NCBI RefSeq assembly: GCF_030177755.1 | Contig: NZ_CP126539.1 | Span: forward strand, 3,842,001 to 3,906,000 | Source of the DNA: Devosia sp. RR2S18 | GTDB lineage: Bacteria > Pseudomonadota > Alphaproteobacteria > Rhizobiales > Devosiaceae | Length of the DNA: 64,000 nt | Direction of reading: 5' to 3' | Shown here: positions 54,896 to 62,199 of the stretch, piece after piece | How positions within the stretch are numbered: the stretch's first letter is position 1 | Layout of the letters: each line of letters opens with the position of its first letter | Translations under genes and position numbers: made by a program | Notes under the pieces: model-generated | Database searches by the model: none | Told to the model about the DNA's origin: nothing | The model's input: the letters and a program-made list of their open reading frames with translations, nothing else

Positions 54896-54966
54896 TTATC
54901 TCCTCCTATTAAATTCACGGGAGGAACTTAAATGCCTATCATACCATCAGCAACCATTTTAAAACC

Positions 54967-54981
54967 TGAACAGTCACGTCA
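54967..54981. promoter_or_regulatory. TGA-N9-TCA iron-responsive (IRO-like) motif
   Basis: TGA, nine bases, TCA lies 100 bases upstream of rirA. This matches the core reported for RirA-regulated promoters in rhizobia. The motif is short and could be by chance. Confidence 0.35.
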
Positions 54982-54997
54982 CCTTATGTTGACTTCT

Positions 54998-55014
54998 TTT
55001 AGAATGGTTATAAG
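54998..55014. promoter_or_regulatory. Iron control element-like (Irr-box) motif upstream of rirA
   Basis: TTTAGAA-TGG-TTATAAG matches the TTTAGAA-N3-TTCTAAA Irr element at 12 of 14 defined positions, 67 bases upstream of rirA. Irr repression of rirA under iron limitation is known in Agrobacterium. Confidence 0.5.
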
Positions 55015-55080
55015 GTACATAGACGATCTCGGTTGGCCTAGTCCGTTCCACCGGCGCCGAATGTCCCAGAAAGGCTAGAT

Positions 55081-55542
55081 GTGAGACTTACCCGTCAATC
55101 CAATTACGCCATCCGAACTCTGGTCTATTGCGCAGTCAACGAGCCAGGGCTGAGCCGTGTGGGCGACATCGCCAAGGCCTACAACATCTCTGAACTGTTC
55201 TTGTTCAAGCTTATCAAACCACTGGTTGAGAATGGGCTGCTCCAGACGGTGCGTGGCCGCCATGGTGGCATCCGCCTGGGCAAGAAGGCCGAAGACATTA
55301 CCTTGTTTGACACCATTCGCTTGACCGAAGAAAACTTCGCGCTTGCGGAGTGCTTCGAGGACGGCGCGGATTGCCCTCTAATCGGGGAATGTGATCTCAA
55401 CGGCGCGCTACGCGAGGCGCTGGGAGCGTTTTTTGAAGTGCTGCAGCGGCATACCATCGCCGATCTCGCCCACAAGAAGCGGTCTATACGCGAGCGGCTA
55501 GGTCTCACGACCGCCGAAGTGGTCATGGAGCCGGCACACTAG
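55081..55542 (+). CDS. rirA: Rrf2-family iron-sulphur regulator RirA
   Basis: The 153-residue protein closely follows rhizobial RirA: M-R-L-T-R-Q-S-N-Y-A at the start, G-D-I-A-K-A-Y-N-I-S-E-L-F-L-F-K in the winged helix, V-R-G-R-H-G-G-I-R-L-G, and the three cluster cysteines in E-C-F-E-D-G-A-D-C-P-L-I-G-E-C. RirA with a [4Fe-4S] cluster represses iron-uptake genes when iron is sufficient. The start is GTG. An intrinsic terminator follows 20 bases after the stop. Upstream sequences resembling Irr and RirA sites suggest cross-regulation. Confidence 0.9.
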   Translation: MRLTRQSNYAIRTLVYCAVNEPGLSRVGDIAKAYNISELFLFKLIKPLVENGLLQTVRGRHGGIRLGKKAEDITLFDTIRLTEENFALAECFEDGADCPLIGECDLNGALREALGAFFEVLQRHTIADLAHKKRSIRERLGLTTAEVVMEPAH

Positions 55543-55562
55543 CTGCTAGCTCTGAAAGTCAG

Positions 55563-55588
55563 AAGCCGTCCCTCGGGGCGGCTTTTTT
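55563..55588 (+). terminator. Intrinsic terminator of rirA
   Basis: AAGCCGTCC and GGGCGGCTT pair in a nine-base stem (one G-U) with loop CTCG, followed by a run of six T. It lies 20 bases after the rirA stop. Confidence 0.88.
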
Positions 55589-55612
55589 GTGCCGAACGCC
55601 AAACATGACTTT

Positions 55613-55739
55613 GACAATCAAGATAACGTATGATTTGGTACAGCTACCAAGTGACCACCGGTTGCTGCCGTAATGACGGGGCTTGCTGCTACCGTCTCCC
55701 CGGGCTGGTCAGGGTCCTCAACGCCCTGACCAGCCTTTT
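55613..55739 (+). ncRNA. Candidate small RNA between rirA and the ABC-F gene
   Basis: After the rirA terminator, TTGACA at 55613 and TATGAT at about 55630 form an imperfect promoter-like pair (short spacer). The following roughly 100 bases have no ORF and end in a second, very strong terminator. Exposed C-rich stretches (CTCCCC, and TCCTC in the terminator loop) resemble anti-ribosome-binding-site loops of alphaproteobacterial sRNAs. Alternatively this could be a leader attenuator of the ABC-F gene. No family is recognised. Confidence 0.4.
55703..55739 (+). terminator. Strong intrinsic terminator without an upstream ORF
   Basis: GGCTGGTCAGGG and CCCTGACCAGCC form a perfect 12-pair stem around a nine-base loop, followed by TTTT. 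It lies 45 bases before the ABC-F start, so it ends either a small RNA or an attenuated leader. Confidence 0.85.
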
Positions 55740-55783
55740 GGCGATCGATTGATCTCAACTCGCCGCTGTGCTCTATCCGCCCG

Positions 55784-57604
55784 ATGGCCGCCGCACCCCT
55801 GCTTTCGCTTCAAGACATCAACCTGACGTTCGGCGGCACGACGCTCCTGAACGGCGCTGACCTCATCGTATCGCCCGGACAACGCATTGCGTTGGTGGGC
55901 CGCAATGGATCGGGCAAGTCCACCCTGCTCAAGATCGCGGCGGGCGATGTGGCCCGTGATAGCGGCATCCGTTTTGTCGAACCCGGCGCCACGCTCCGTT
56001 ACCTGCCTCAGGAGCCTGACCTTTCTGCGTATGCGACGACGCTCGATTATGTGGAGGCGGGTTTAGGCCCCAGCGATGACCCCTACCGGGCACAATATCT
56101 GCTAAGTTCGCTTGGCCTTACCGGCGCCGAGCACCCGCAGACCCTCTCGGGCGGCGAAGGACGACGTGCTGCGCTGGCGCGTGTTCTGGCGCCCAGGCCC
56201 GATATTTTGCTGTTGGATGAGCCGACCAACCACCTCGACCTTCCCGTGATCGAGTGGCTGCAGGAGGAGCTGAACTCCCTGCGCTCCGCCATGGTGCTGA
56301 TCAGCCACGATCGAAGATTCCTCTCGGATCTGACGCGAGCCACCGTCTGGCTTGATCGCGGAGTCACGCGGCGATTGGACCAGGGCTTCGGCTCGTTTGA
56401 AGGTTGGCGCGACCAGGTGCTGGAACAGGAGGAGCTCGACCGGCATAAGCTCGACCGGCAGATCGTGCGGGAAGAGCACTGGCTGCGCTATGGCGTCACA
56501 GCGCGACGGAAGCGGAACGTCGGACGACTTGAACGCTTGAGTGGCTTGCGGCAGGAGCGGCGGGAGCAGCGCCGCACCACTGGGCTGGTCAATATGCAGG
56601 TCGCTGAGGGCCGCACCTCCGGCGCATTGGTGGCCGAAGCCGAGAATATCAGCAAGGCGTATGGCGAGCGGACCATCGTTGCGGAGTTCTCGACCCGCGT
56701 GCTGCGAGGGGACCGCGTGGGGATTGTGGGGCCTAATGGTGCGGGCAAGACTACGCTTATAAACATGCTGACTGGGCAGCTTCAGCCCGATACGGGGACA
56801 ATAAAGCTTGGGTCGGCCCTCGAGTTGGCGATGCTCGACCAGGGCCGAGCGAAGCTGCACCCCGAAACGCGCCTCAAGGATGCCTTGACGGGTGGTGGCA
56901 GCGACACGCTGCAGATCAACGGCCAGCCCAAGCATGTGGTGGGCTATATGAAAGACTTCCTGTTCACGCCCGAACAGGCAAATACCCCAATTGGGAAGCT
57001 ATCAGGTGGCGAGCGGGCGCGCGTTGCATTGGCCCGCGCCCTTTCCCTGCCGTCTAACTTCCTGGTGCTAGACGAGCCCACCAACGATCTCGACCTTGAG
57101 ACGCTCGATCTGCTCGAGGAAATGGTATCGGATTATGCCGGTACGGTCATCGTGGTCAGCCACGATCGTGACTTTCTTGATCGTGTGGCCACCTCCATCA
57201 TCATGGCTGAAGGCGAAGGCCGCTGGACGGAATACGCCGGCGGGTATTCCGACATGGTCGCGCAGCGCGGCGCCGGCGTTTCTGCCCGCCCTGCGGCTAA
57301 AACAGAGGCAAAGTCGGCTAAAACCGCGAACACCACCAGCATTCCGCCGCAAGCAAACGCCGCCAAGCGCAAGCTTTCCTTCAAGGAGAAACATGCACTT
57401 GACAGCCTTCCTAAGGAGATCGACCGGCTGGAAGGTGAGATAAAGGCGCTCACTGCGGCGCTTACCGACCCCAACCTTTATAGCCGCGACCCCAATGGCT
57501 TCGCCAGCAAGTCCAAAGCGCTTACCGAGGCGGAGGCGAAACGCTCGGCCGCCGAGGAGCAGTGGCTTGAGTTGGAAATGCTGCGAGAGGAACTCGAAGG
57601 TTAG
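55784..57604 (+). CDS. uup: ABC-F family ATPase (Uup-like)
   Basis: The 606-residue soluble protein has two ABC domains without membrane segments. First: Walker A G-R-N-G-S-G-K-S-T-L, signature L-S-G-G-E-G-R-R-A-A, Walker B L-L-L-D-E-P-T-N-H-L. Second: G-P-N-G-A-G-K-T-T-L, L-S-G-G-E-R-A-R-V-A, L-V-L-D-E-P-T-N-D-L. A charged linker lies between them (about 220-280) and a coiled-coil tail (about 530-606) follows an alanine-lysine-rich stretch, as in Uup. ABC-F proteins act on the ribosome or in DNA-related processes. A strong hairpin upstream may attenuate its expression. Confidence 0.88.
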   Translation: MAAAPLLSLQDINLTFGGTTLLNGADLIVSPGQRIALVGRNGSGKSTLLKIAAGDVARDSGIRFVEPGATLRYLPQEPDLSAYATTLDYVEAGLGPSDDPYRAQYLLSSLGLTGAEHPQTLSGGEGRRAALARVLAPRPDILLLDEPTNHLDLPVIEWLQEELNSLRSAMVLISHDRRFLSDLTRATVWLDRGVTRRLDQGFGSFEGWRDQVLEQEELDRHKLDRQIVREEHWLRYGVTARRKRNVGRLERLSGLRQERREQRRTTGLVNMQVAEGRTSGALVAEAENISKAYGERTIVAEFSTRVLRGDRVGIVGPNGAGKTTLINMLTGQLQPDTGTIKLGSALELAMLDQGRAKLHPETRLKDALTGGGSDTLQINGQPKHVVGYMKDFLFTPEQANTPIGKLSGGERARVALARALSLPSNFLVLDEPTNDLDLETLDLLEEMVSDYAGTVIVVSHDRDFLDRVATSIIMAEGEGRWTEYAGGYSDMVAQRGAGVSARPAAKTEAKSAKTANTTSIPPQANAAKRKLSFKEKHALDSLPKEIDRLEGEIKALTAALTDPNLYSRDPNGFASKSKALTEAEAKRSAAEEQWLELEMLREELEG

Positions 57605-57610
57605 CCGGAG

Positions 57611-58717
57611 CTAGTCCTTCCACTGGAACTGAGGCTGCGCCAAATAGCGAAGCCCCTCGGCTTCGCCCGCGATGCGCCGCAACAGCAATGTCCCCAGCTG
57701 CCGGCCCGCTTCAGTGAAGTCCTCGTAGACGGTTTCGGCGCCGGTCTCGAACTGCGCGAAAACCGGCGAAGACTGCTTGGTTACCACATGCGCGGTTTGC
57801 CCGACGACAAAACCTGCCTCGCTTAGGCCGCCAATGATGGCGAGAGCCGATACCTCCGAGGCGCCAATATATCCATCTGGAGGGTCGGGGCGTTTGGCCC
57901 GCTTGGCCACATAGGTTCTGATCGCGTCGCTGGGACTGCCCAGGTTCACGTCGGCTGCGAACTCGTACCCGACTCCCGCCTCGCCAGCGGCACGGGCTAT
58001 GCCGGTCTTGAGGTGCTGCGTATAGGTCAACGCGCTATCGGGCAGCACAATGGATACCCGCCGACAGCCCTGCTCCACCAAGCGCTTTACGGCACCATAA
58101 GCATAGGCCTCATTATCATAGTCGACGCTGGGGTGCGCTTCGGGCCAGAGCGTGCGCCCATGGCTGACAAAAGGAAAATCGTTGTCGATCAGAAAGCGGA
58201 TGCGCTCGTCGAAGCTCTCCGCCTTCGAGAAGATCACCCCATCGGCCATGCGATTGCGCACGATGTGACGGATAGGGTCAAGCGGTAGCACATTCCGGAA
58301 CAAGGGTGCGATCACGAGATGATAGGGCGTGTCGCGCATGGCCTCTGTCAGGCCGGTGACTAGCGACGTGCCGAACCCATAGATCTGCTCGTCCGGCTCA
58401 AGTACCAATGAAATTACATTGGTGCGGCCCGTCTTGAGGCGCAGCGCCGCACGGTCGGGTAAATAGCCGATCTCCGCCGCAATCTTCTGCACGCGGTCGC
58501 GGGTTTCCTGCGCCAGTTCGGGCGCATTATTGAGGGCACGGGAAATGGTCGTGACCGCATAGCCCGTCATTTGCGCAATCGTTTTCAGCGTGGGCTTGCC
58601 GGATGGCTTCACTCCCCGCTTGCCCTTGCTGGCAGCGGGCAGTTGGTCTTGAGACACTGTGAATTTCCCCTCGGATTCCGCTTTTTGCGGATTTTTATCT
58701 TCAAGGGTCGACATCAT
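57611..58717 (-). CDS. LacI-family transcriptional regulator
   Basis: The protein of about 368 residues has an unusually long N-terminal extension (about 40 residues, lysine-rich) before the LacI helix-turn-helix T-L-K-T-I-A-Q-M-T-G-Y-A-V-T-T-I-S-R-A-L. A sugar-binding-type domain follows (V-I-S-L-V-L-E-P, D-G-V-I-F-S-K-A-E, V-S-H-G-R). It resembles alpha-glucoside AglR-type regulators. Paired ATGs at 58717/58714 or a GTG at 58732 could start it. No sugar transporter is in the window, so its target lies elsewhere. Confidence 0.85.
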   Translation of the reverse strand: MMSTLEDKNPQKAESEGKFTVSQDQLPAASKGKRGVKPSGKPTLKTIAQMTGYAVTTISRALNNAPELAQETRDRVQKIAAEIGYLPDRAALRLKTGRTNVISLVLEPDEQIYGFGTSLVTGLTEAMRDTPYHLVIAPLFRNVLPLDPIRHIVRNRMADGVIFSKAESFDERIRFLIDNDFPFVSHGRTLWPEAHPSVDYDNEAYAYGAVKRLVEQGCRRVSIVLPDSALTYTQHLKTGIARAAGEAGVGYEFAADVNLGSPSDAIRTYVAKRAKRPDPPDGYIGASEVSALAIIGGLSEAGFVVGQTAHVVTKQSSPVFAQFETGAETVYEDFTEAGRQLGTLLLRRIAGEAEGLRYLAQPQFQWKD

Positions 58718-58937
58718 CAGATTGTCGGGCACAGTTCAAGCAGAACGCACGTGGCGCTCCCGTCCAAGCCTTCGAATGCAGCATTAACAATGCGGCATCA
58801 GACCAAAGTAGGACAGGTTTTTTCCGCTGATCGCCAGCATTGAGGCGCGCTCCCTCTAGCTTTGTGCTGCAAACGGGCTTAGGTTTGCCCATGCTTCGGC
58901 ATGATGTCGAGGCGCGTCGTCAACCCGCAGGAAAGGA

Positions 58938-59051
58938 ATGAAGATGACCTCATCGAATGCCTTCACTATCCATGCCGGTTGTTCGCACGTAGTACGCCGC
59001 CTGCAAGCCGCCAAACGTTGGCAACGGGTCTGTCTCGTCAAACGAATGTGA
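58938..59051 (+). CDS. Possible small basic protein
   Basis: A 37-codon frame starts at ATG directly after AGGAAAGG and encodes a basic peptide (V-V-R-R-L-Q-A-A-K-R-W-Q-R-V). Its stop codon lies inside a CRP-like palindrome. I recognise no family, and it may be chance. The remaining part of the 434-base gap, 58733-58937, shows nothing supported. Confidence 0.2.
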   Translation: MKMTSSNAFTIHAGCSHVVRRLQAAKRWQRVCLVKRM

Positions 59052-59062
59052 CCAGCGTCACA
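59047..59062. promoter_or_regulatory. Perfect CRP-like site
   Basis: TGTGA-N6-TCACA, with the full sequence TGTGACCAGCGTCACA, exactly matches the consensus half-sites of cAMP receptor protein. It lies 105 bases before the small gene at 59167. The alphaproteobacterial regulator that would read it is unknown. Confidence 0.5.
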
Positions 59063-59111
59063 CCATCGTCTCACAGAACAGATAGACCCCGCGTCGACGG
59101 CAGGAGGTGTC

Positions 59112-59123
59112 AGCTGTACAGCT
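59112..59123. promoter_or_regulatory. Perfect 12-base palindrome
   Basis: AGCTGTACAGCT is a full palindrome 44 bases before the small gene at 59167. It may be an operator; no regulator can be named. Confidence 0.35.
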
Positions 59124-59166
59124 CACCATCTGTTGCCGTTCCGATGCGCAAGTGGAGCATCCACCC

Positions 59167-59382
59167 ATGCAGGAAAGCAGTCTCAGCAAGGCAACCGCCT
59201 TAAGACCCATTGTTATCGAAGTTGGCGGAGAGCCGCAGGGCGTTGTTGTGCCGCAGGATGGTGGCTATCGCTTCGTAGCTGTCAAGTTGCCGGCTTTTGC
59301 TGTCGACGGACAGCAGTTCGAGACGGTGCAGCAGGCGCATCTTGCCGTCTCGCAGGCAGTACGAGGAGCCGGCGCAGCATAG
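59167..59382 (+). CDS. Small conserved-looking hypothetical protein
   Basis: The 71-residue protein reads I-V-I-E-V-G-G-E-P-Q-G-V-V-V-P, then G-Y-R-F-V-A-V-K-L-P-A-F-A-V-D-G and a helix E-T-V-Q-Q-A-H-L-A-V. Alternating strand patterns suggest a compact alpha/beta fold; the sequence looks like a small rhizobial family of unknown function. The frame is open upstream, but ATG 59167 is preferred. A CRP-like site and a palindrome lie upstream. Confidence 0.6.
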   Translation: MQESSLSKATALRPIVIEVGGEPQGVVVPQDGGYRFVAVKLPAFAVDGQQFETVQQAHLAVSQAVRGAGAA

Positions 59383-59419
59383 TCGGCGTCGGTTGGTTCG
59401 CGCTAAAGAGACCGGCTAG

Positions 59420-59641
59420 TCAGTCGTCATTGGTGGCGTTGAGTTCCTGAGGGCGCTTGCCCTCTGCGGGAGGGGCGCCCGATACGCTGGTGCTGTCAAT
59501 CGCGTCCTCGATAGCATCGGCAAGTGCCGCAGTGTCGATGCGGGTAGCGCCCTTCTGGGCCTGCCGGTCGAGCTCGGCAGAAATCACGTCTTCGATGATT
59601 TCGCGGCGGCTACCGCCTATGGCCGGGTCAAGTCTTGCCAT
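59420..59641 (-). CDS. Small acidic hypothetical protein
   Basis: The 73-residue protein begins M-A-R-L-D-P-A-I-G-G-S-R-R-E-I-I-E-D-V and has a helical, acidic middle (T-A-A-L-A-D-A-I-E-D-A-I-D) and a disordered end. AGAGGGA precedes the ATG. No family is recognised. It lies 96 bases downstream of phnN on the same strand. Confidence 0.5.
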   Translation of the reverse strand: MARLDPAIGGSRREIIEDVISAELDRQAQKGATRIDTAALADAIEDAIDSTSVSGAPPAEGKRPQELNATNDD

Positions 59642-59737
59642 CAGTTCGTATCCCTCTTCATGATCCGCGTCGCAACGGCCGGTCGACCCGGAGGCGATCG
59701 GCTACAAGAGGTTCCAACGCACAATGAGCGGTCCGGT

Positions 59738-60310
59738 TCAATTCGTGTTGGCTATCGAGTGCAGGGCCATAACGAAGGTGGCAATCCCGATCGCGACCGA
59801 GCCCGAATTGTCGATGACGACCGGGGTCACGCCAGCTGGCACGGGTGCACTTTCTCGCGCCAATCGGGAAGAAATCTGGTCCGGGTTCTCCCTACCCCTC
59901 CGCCGCAGCCGTGCTGCACGTTCCGAGATTTCCGCTGAGATCAGCACCACCACGCTATGGGGATATTTCGCCCGGGCCGTGCTGATCACGTGGCGGGAAA
60001 CGTTGGCGACCACGATGCGGCCGAGCGCCAGATCGGTATCCACGCTGATAGGCAAGGCATAGCGCAGATTGTGTGCATCCCATGACAGGGCAAAACGACC
60101 GCTAGCTTGCATGGCGGAGAACGTCACCGGATCGATACTGTCGTGATCCTCAAGCTCGGCGTCGGCCGGTCGGGTGACAATCCGCCGGACGAATGTGAAG
60201 CGGCTGTCGCTGCCGAGCGCTTCGCGGGCGCCATTGATCAAGGTGTCCTTGCCAACGCCGGAAGGACCGACAACGAGAACCAGGACACCCAGAGGCCGTA
60301 TCTTTCTCAC
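59738..60310 (-). CDS. phnN: Ribose 1,5-bisphosphate phosphokinase
   Basis: The 190-residue kinase resembles guanylate kinase: Walker A V-G-P-S-G-V-G-K-D-T-L near the N-terminus, R-R-I-V-T-R-P-A-D-A and a lid with R-L-R-R-R-G-R-E. PhnN phosphorylates ribose 1,5-bisphosphate to PRPP, the last step of C-P lyase phosphonate use. The start is GTG overlapping the phnM stop. It is the third gene of a DUF1045-phnM-phnN operon that lacks the C-P lyase core genes in this window. Confidence 0.9.
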   Translation of the reverse strand: MRKIRPLGVLVLVVGPSGVGKDTLINGAREALGSDSRFTFVRRIVTRPADAELEDHDSIDPVTFSAMQASGRFALSWDAHNLRYALPISVDTDLALGRIVVANVSRHVISTARAKYPHSVVVLISAEISERAARLRRRGRENPDQISSRLARESAPVPAGVTPVVIDNSGSVAIGIATFVMALHSIANTN

Positions 60311-61443
60311 CCTACCCGCCGGCCCTCACGCCACACACCGCGTACCACCGGCAAGCCGCCGATCACCGAAATTCGCACGAGGTCGGCACGCTTGCCCACG
60401 GCAATTTCACCACGATCAGCAAGTCCAACGGCGGCGGCGGGATTGCGGGTGACCATGGCCAAGGCCGAAGCCAAGTCCAGCCCGTCTGCTTGGCTTGGCA
60501 GCATGAAGGCGGCCTGAAGCAGGGCAAAGGGGACGTAGTCCGAACTTAGGATTTGCAACAGTTGCTCCCGAACCAGATCGATCGCGGATACATTGCCGGT
60601 ATGGGAACCGCCTCGCACGACATTGGGCGCACCCATGAGGATCGCCAGACCCGCATCATGCGCCGCAGCGGCCGCTTCCAGCGTGGTGGGAAATTCGGCG
60701 ATCGTCACCCCATCGGCAACCGCCTCTTCCACATGCGCGATGGTCGTGTCGTCGTGGCTGGCGATGGCGATGCCCAGTTCATGAGCGAGGCGGACTATAG
60801 CAGCCCGGTTCTTGGCCGAATAGCGTTCGTGCTCCGACTGCCGGTCGGCCAGGTAGCGCTCGCGTTCCTCGGCCGTACGGCCCATCTTGTCCTTCCAGAA
60901 GCGCGAATAGTCCTCTAACGAGCGAAACTGCCGCTGCCCGGGCGTATGGTCCATGACCGAAGCGAGATGCGTCGCCTCGTGCGGCGCGAACGTCTCAAAT
61001 TGGTCAAGCACATCATGGGCCGGCAGTTCGCAACGCAGATGGAGGAAGTGCTCGGCTCGCAGCCAGCCCTGGCTTCGCCCGTCTGCGATTGCCCCCACCA
61101 GGCGCTCCACATGCTCGCCCATCTGTGGCATGTCGTCGTCCGAGCCGATCCGCACGGCATCGAAAACAGTGGTGATACCGGAACTAGCGATCTGCGCGTC
61201 ATGGGCGTGCAGCGCAGCCATTGGATTCCAGAATACGCCTGGACGGGGTCGGTAGTGGTTTTCCAGGTGGTCGGTGTGGAGCTCGACGAGTCCTGGAATC
61301 AGAAAATCTCCCTCCAGGTCCTCGCCGCCTCCGCCGACACCCGGATCGATGCTGGCAATCAGCCCGCCGCGCGTCGATAGCCCACCACTCACCACCTCGT
61401 CGGCGAGCACCAGCTTCGCGTTACAAAAGGCGATGCCGCTCAT
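60307..61443 (-). CDS. phnM: Alpha-D-ribose 1-methylphosphonate 5-triphosphate diphosphatase
   Basis: The 378-residue amidohydrolase-superfamily enzyme shows L-V-E-L-H-T-D-H-L-E-N-H-Y-R-P-R-P, the PhnM metal-site signature, plus H-D-D-T-T-I-A-H-V and the C-terminal D-L-V-R. It removes pyrophosphate from the nucleotide-like phosphonate intermediate before C-P bond cleavage. It overlaps its neighbours by four bases on each side, so the three genes are co-translated. Confidence 0.93.
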   Translation of the reverse strand: MSGIAFCNAKLVLADEVVSGGLSTRGGLIASIDPGVGGGGEDLEGDFLIPGLVELHTDHLENHYRPRPGVFWNPMAALHAHDAQIASSGITTVFDAVRIGSDDDMPQMGEHVERLVGAIADGRSQGWLRAEHFLHLRCELPAHDVLDQFETFAPHEATHLASVMDHTPGQRQFRSLEDYSRFWKDKMGRTAEERERYLADRQSEHERYSAKNRAAIVRLAHELGIAIASHDDTTIAHVEEAVADGVTIAEFPTTLEAAAAAHDAGLAILMGAPNVVRGGSHTGNVSAIDLVREQLLQILSSDYVPFALLQAAFMLPSQADGLDLASALAMVTRNPAAAVGLADRGEIAVGKRADLVRISVIGGLPVVRGVWREGRRVG

Positions 61444-62135
61444 TGTGCCAGCGTCCTTAGGGGAAAGTCAGCAACCCGCCGGAAAGATTTGCCCGTGTCG
61501 GGCTCATGATAGAGCGCCAGCCTATCTAGCACCACCGGCTCGTCCAGAACGGGGCCAAACCAGGTCTGCGCTGCCGACAGTAGATCTGCCGCATCGGCAT
61601 CGGACAGACGATCGCTCAAGGTCATATGAAAGCGGAAATCTTCGAACACATAGGGATAGCCATAGCCATCAAGTAGTTCTTCCTGGCGGGGGGTCAATCC
61701 ACTGGCCAGCCTCGCCGCCCGGTTCTTTACCGACAATGGCGCGCGGAAAGGCTCAAATGCCTCTACCACGTGCGCAGCAAAATCCTGCAAGGCTTCGTTC
61801 TCATCTGCAACCAGCGCCAGGAAGCCGCCCATTTGCGCGAGGCGCAGCGTTCCCAGAGCAATAGAATTGTGCTCGGCACTGAAGGTGGTCAAAGCCTCAC
61901 GCAACTCCGTCTCGGTTGTCCCCGCGGCAAGCGCCATAGGCGCCTTCAGAGTCGCATGAAAGCCGTAGCGGCTGGCCGACTGGGTAAGGTCAAGCAGTCG
62001 ATTGCGATCCACACCCGCCACGGTGCCACTGAGGAATTCCCCAGTCCGGGCATCACGCCCCAGCCACGTCGAAGCTCGCTCCCAAAGGGCGCCAGTCGCG
62101 GAAGGGGCGTAGTAGATTGCAAATCGTTCAGCCAT
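61440..62135 (-). CDS. DUF1045 phosphonate-metabolism protein (2H phosphoesterase-like)
   Basis: The 231-residue protein begins M-A-E-R-F-A-I-Y-Y-A-P. It carries two H-x-T-(L) motifs, F-H-A-T-L-K-A-P and F-H-M-T-L-S, the hallmark of 2H-type cyclic phosphodiesterases. Proteins of this family occur with C-P lyase genes; a role opening the cyclic phosphoribosyl intermediate in place of PhnP is a reasonable inference. CAGGAGT precedes the ATG at 62135. It is first in the phn operon and divergent from the glycerate kinase gene. Confidence 0.85.
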   Translation of the reverse strand: MAERFAIYYAPSATGALWERASTWLGRDARTGEFLSGTVAGVDRNRLLDLTQSASRYGFHATLKAPMALAAGTTETELREALTTFSAEHNSIALGTLRLAQMGGFLALVADENEALQDFAAHVVEAFEPFRAPLSVKNRAARLASGLTPRQEELLDGYGYPYVFEDFRFHMTLSDRLSDADAADLLSAAQTWFGPVLDEPVVLDRLALYHEPDTGKSFRRVADFPLRTLAQ

Positions 62136-62199
62136 GGGAACTCCTGATACTGTCGCTAAAGAGCTTTCGTGTCTCTGGTTTGACAGCAGAGCCGCGCCC

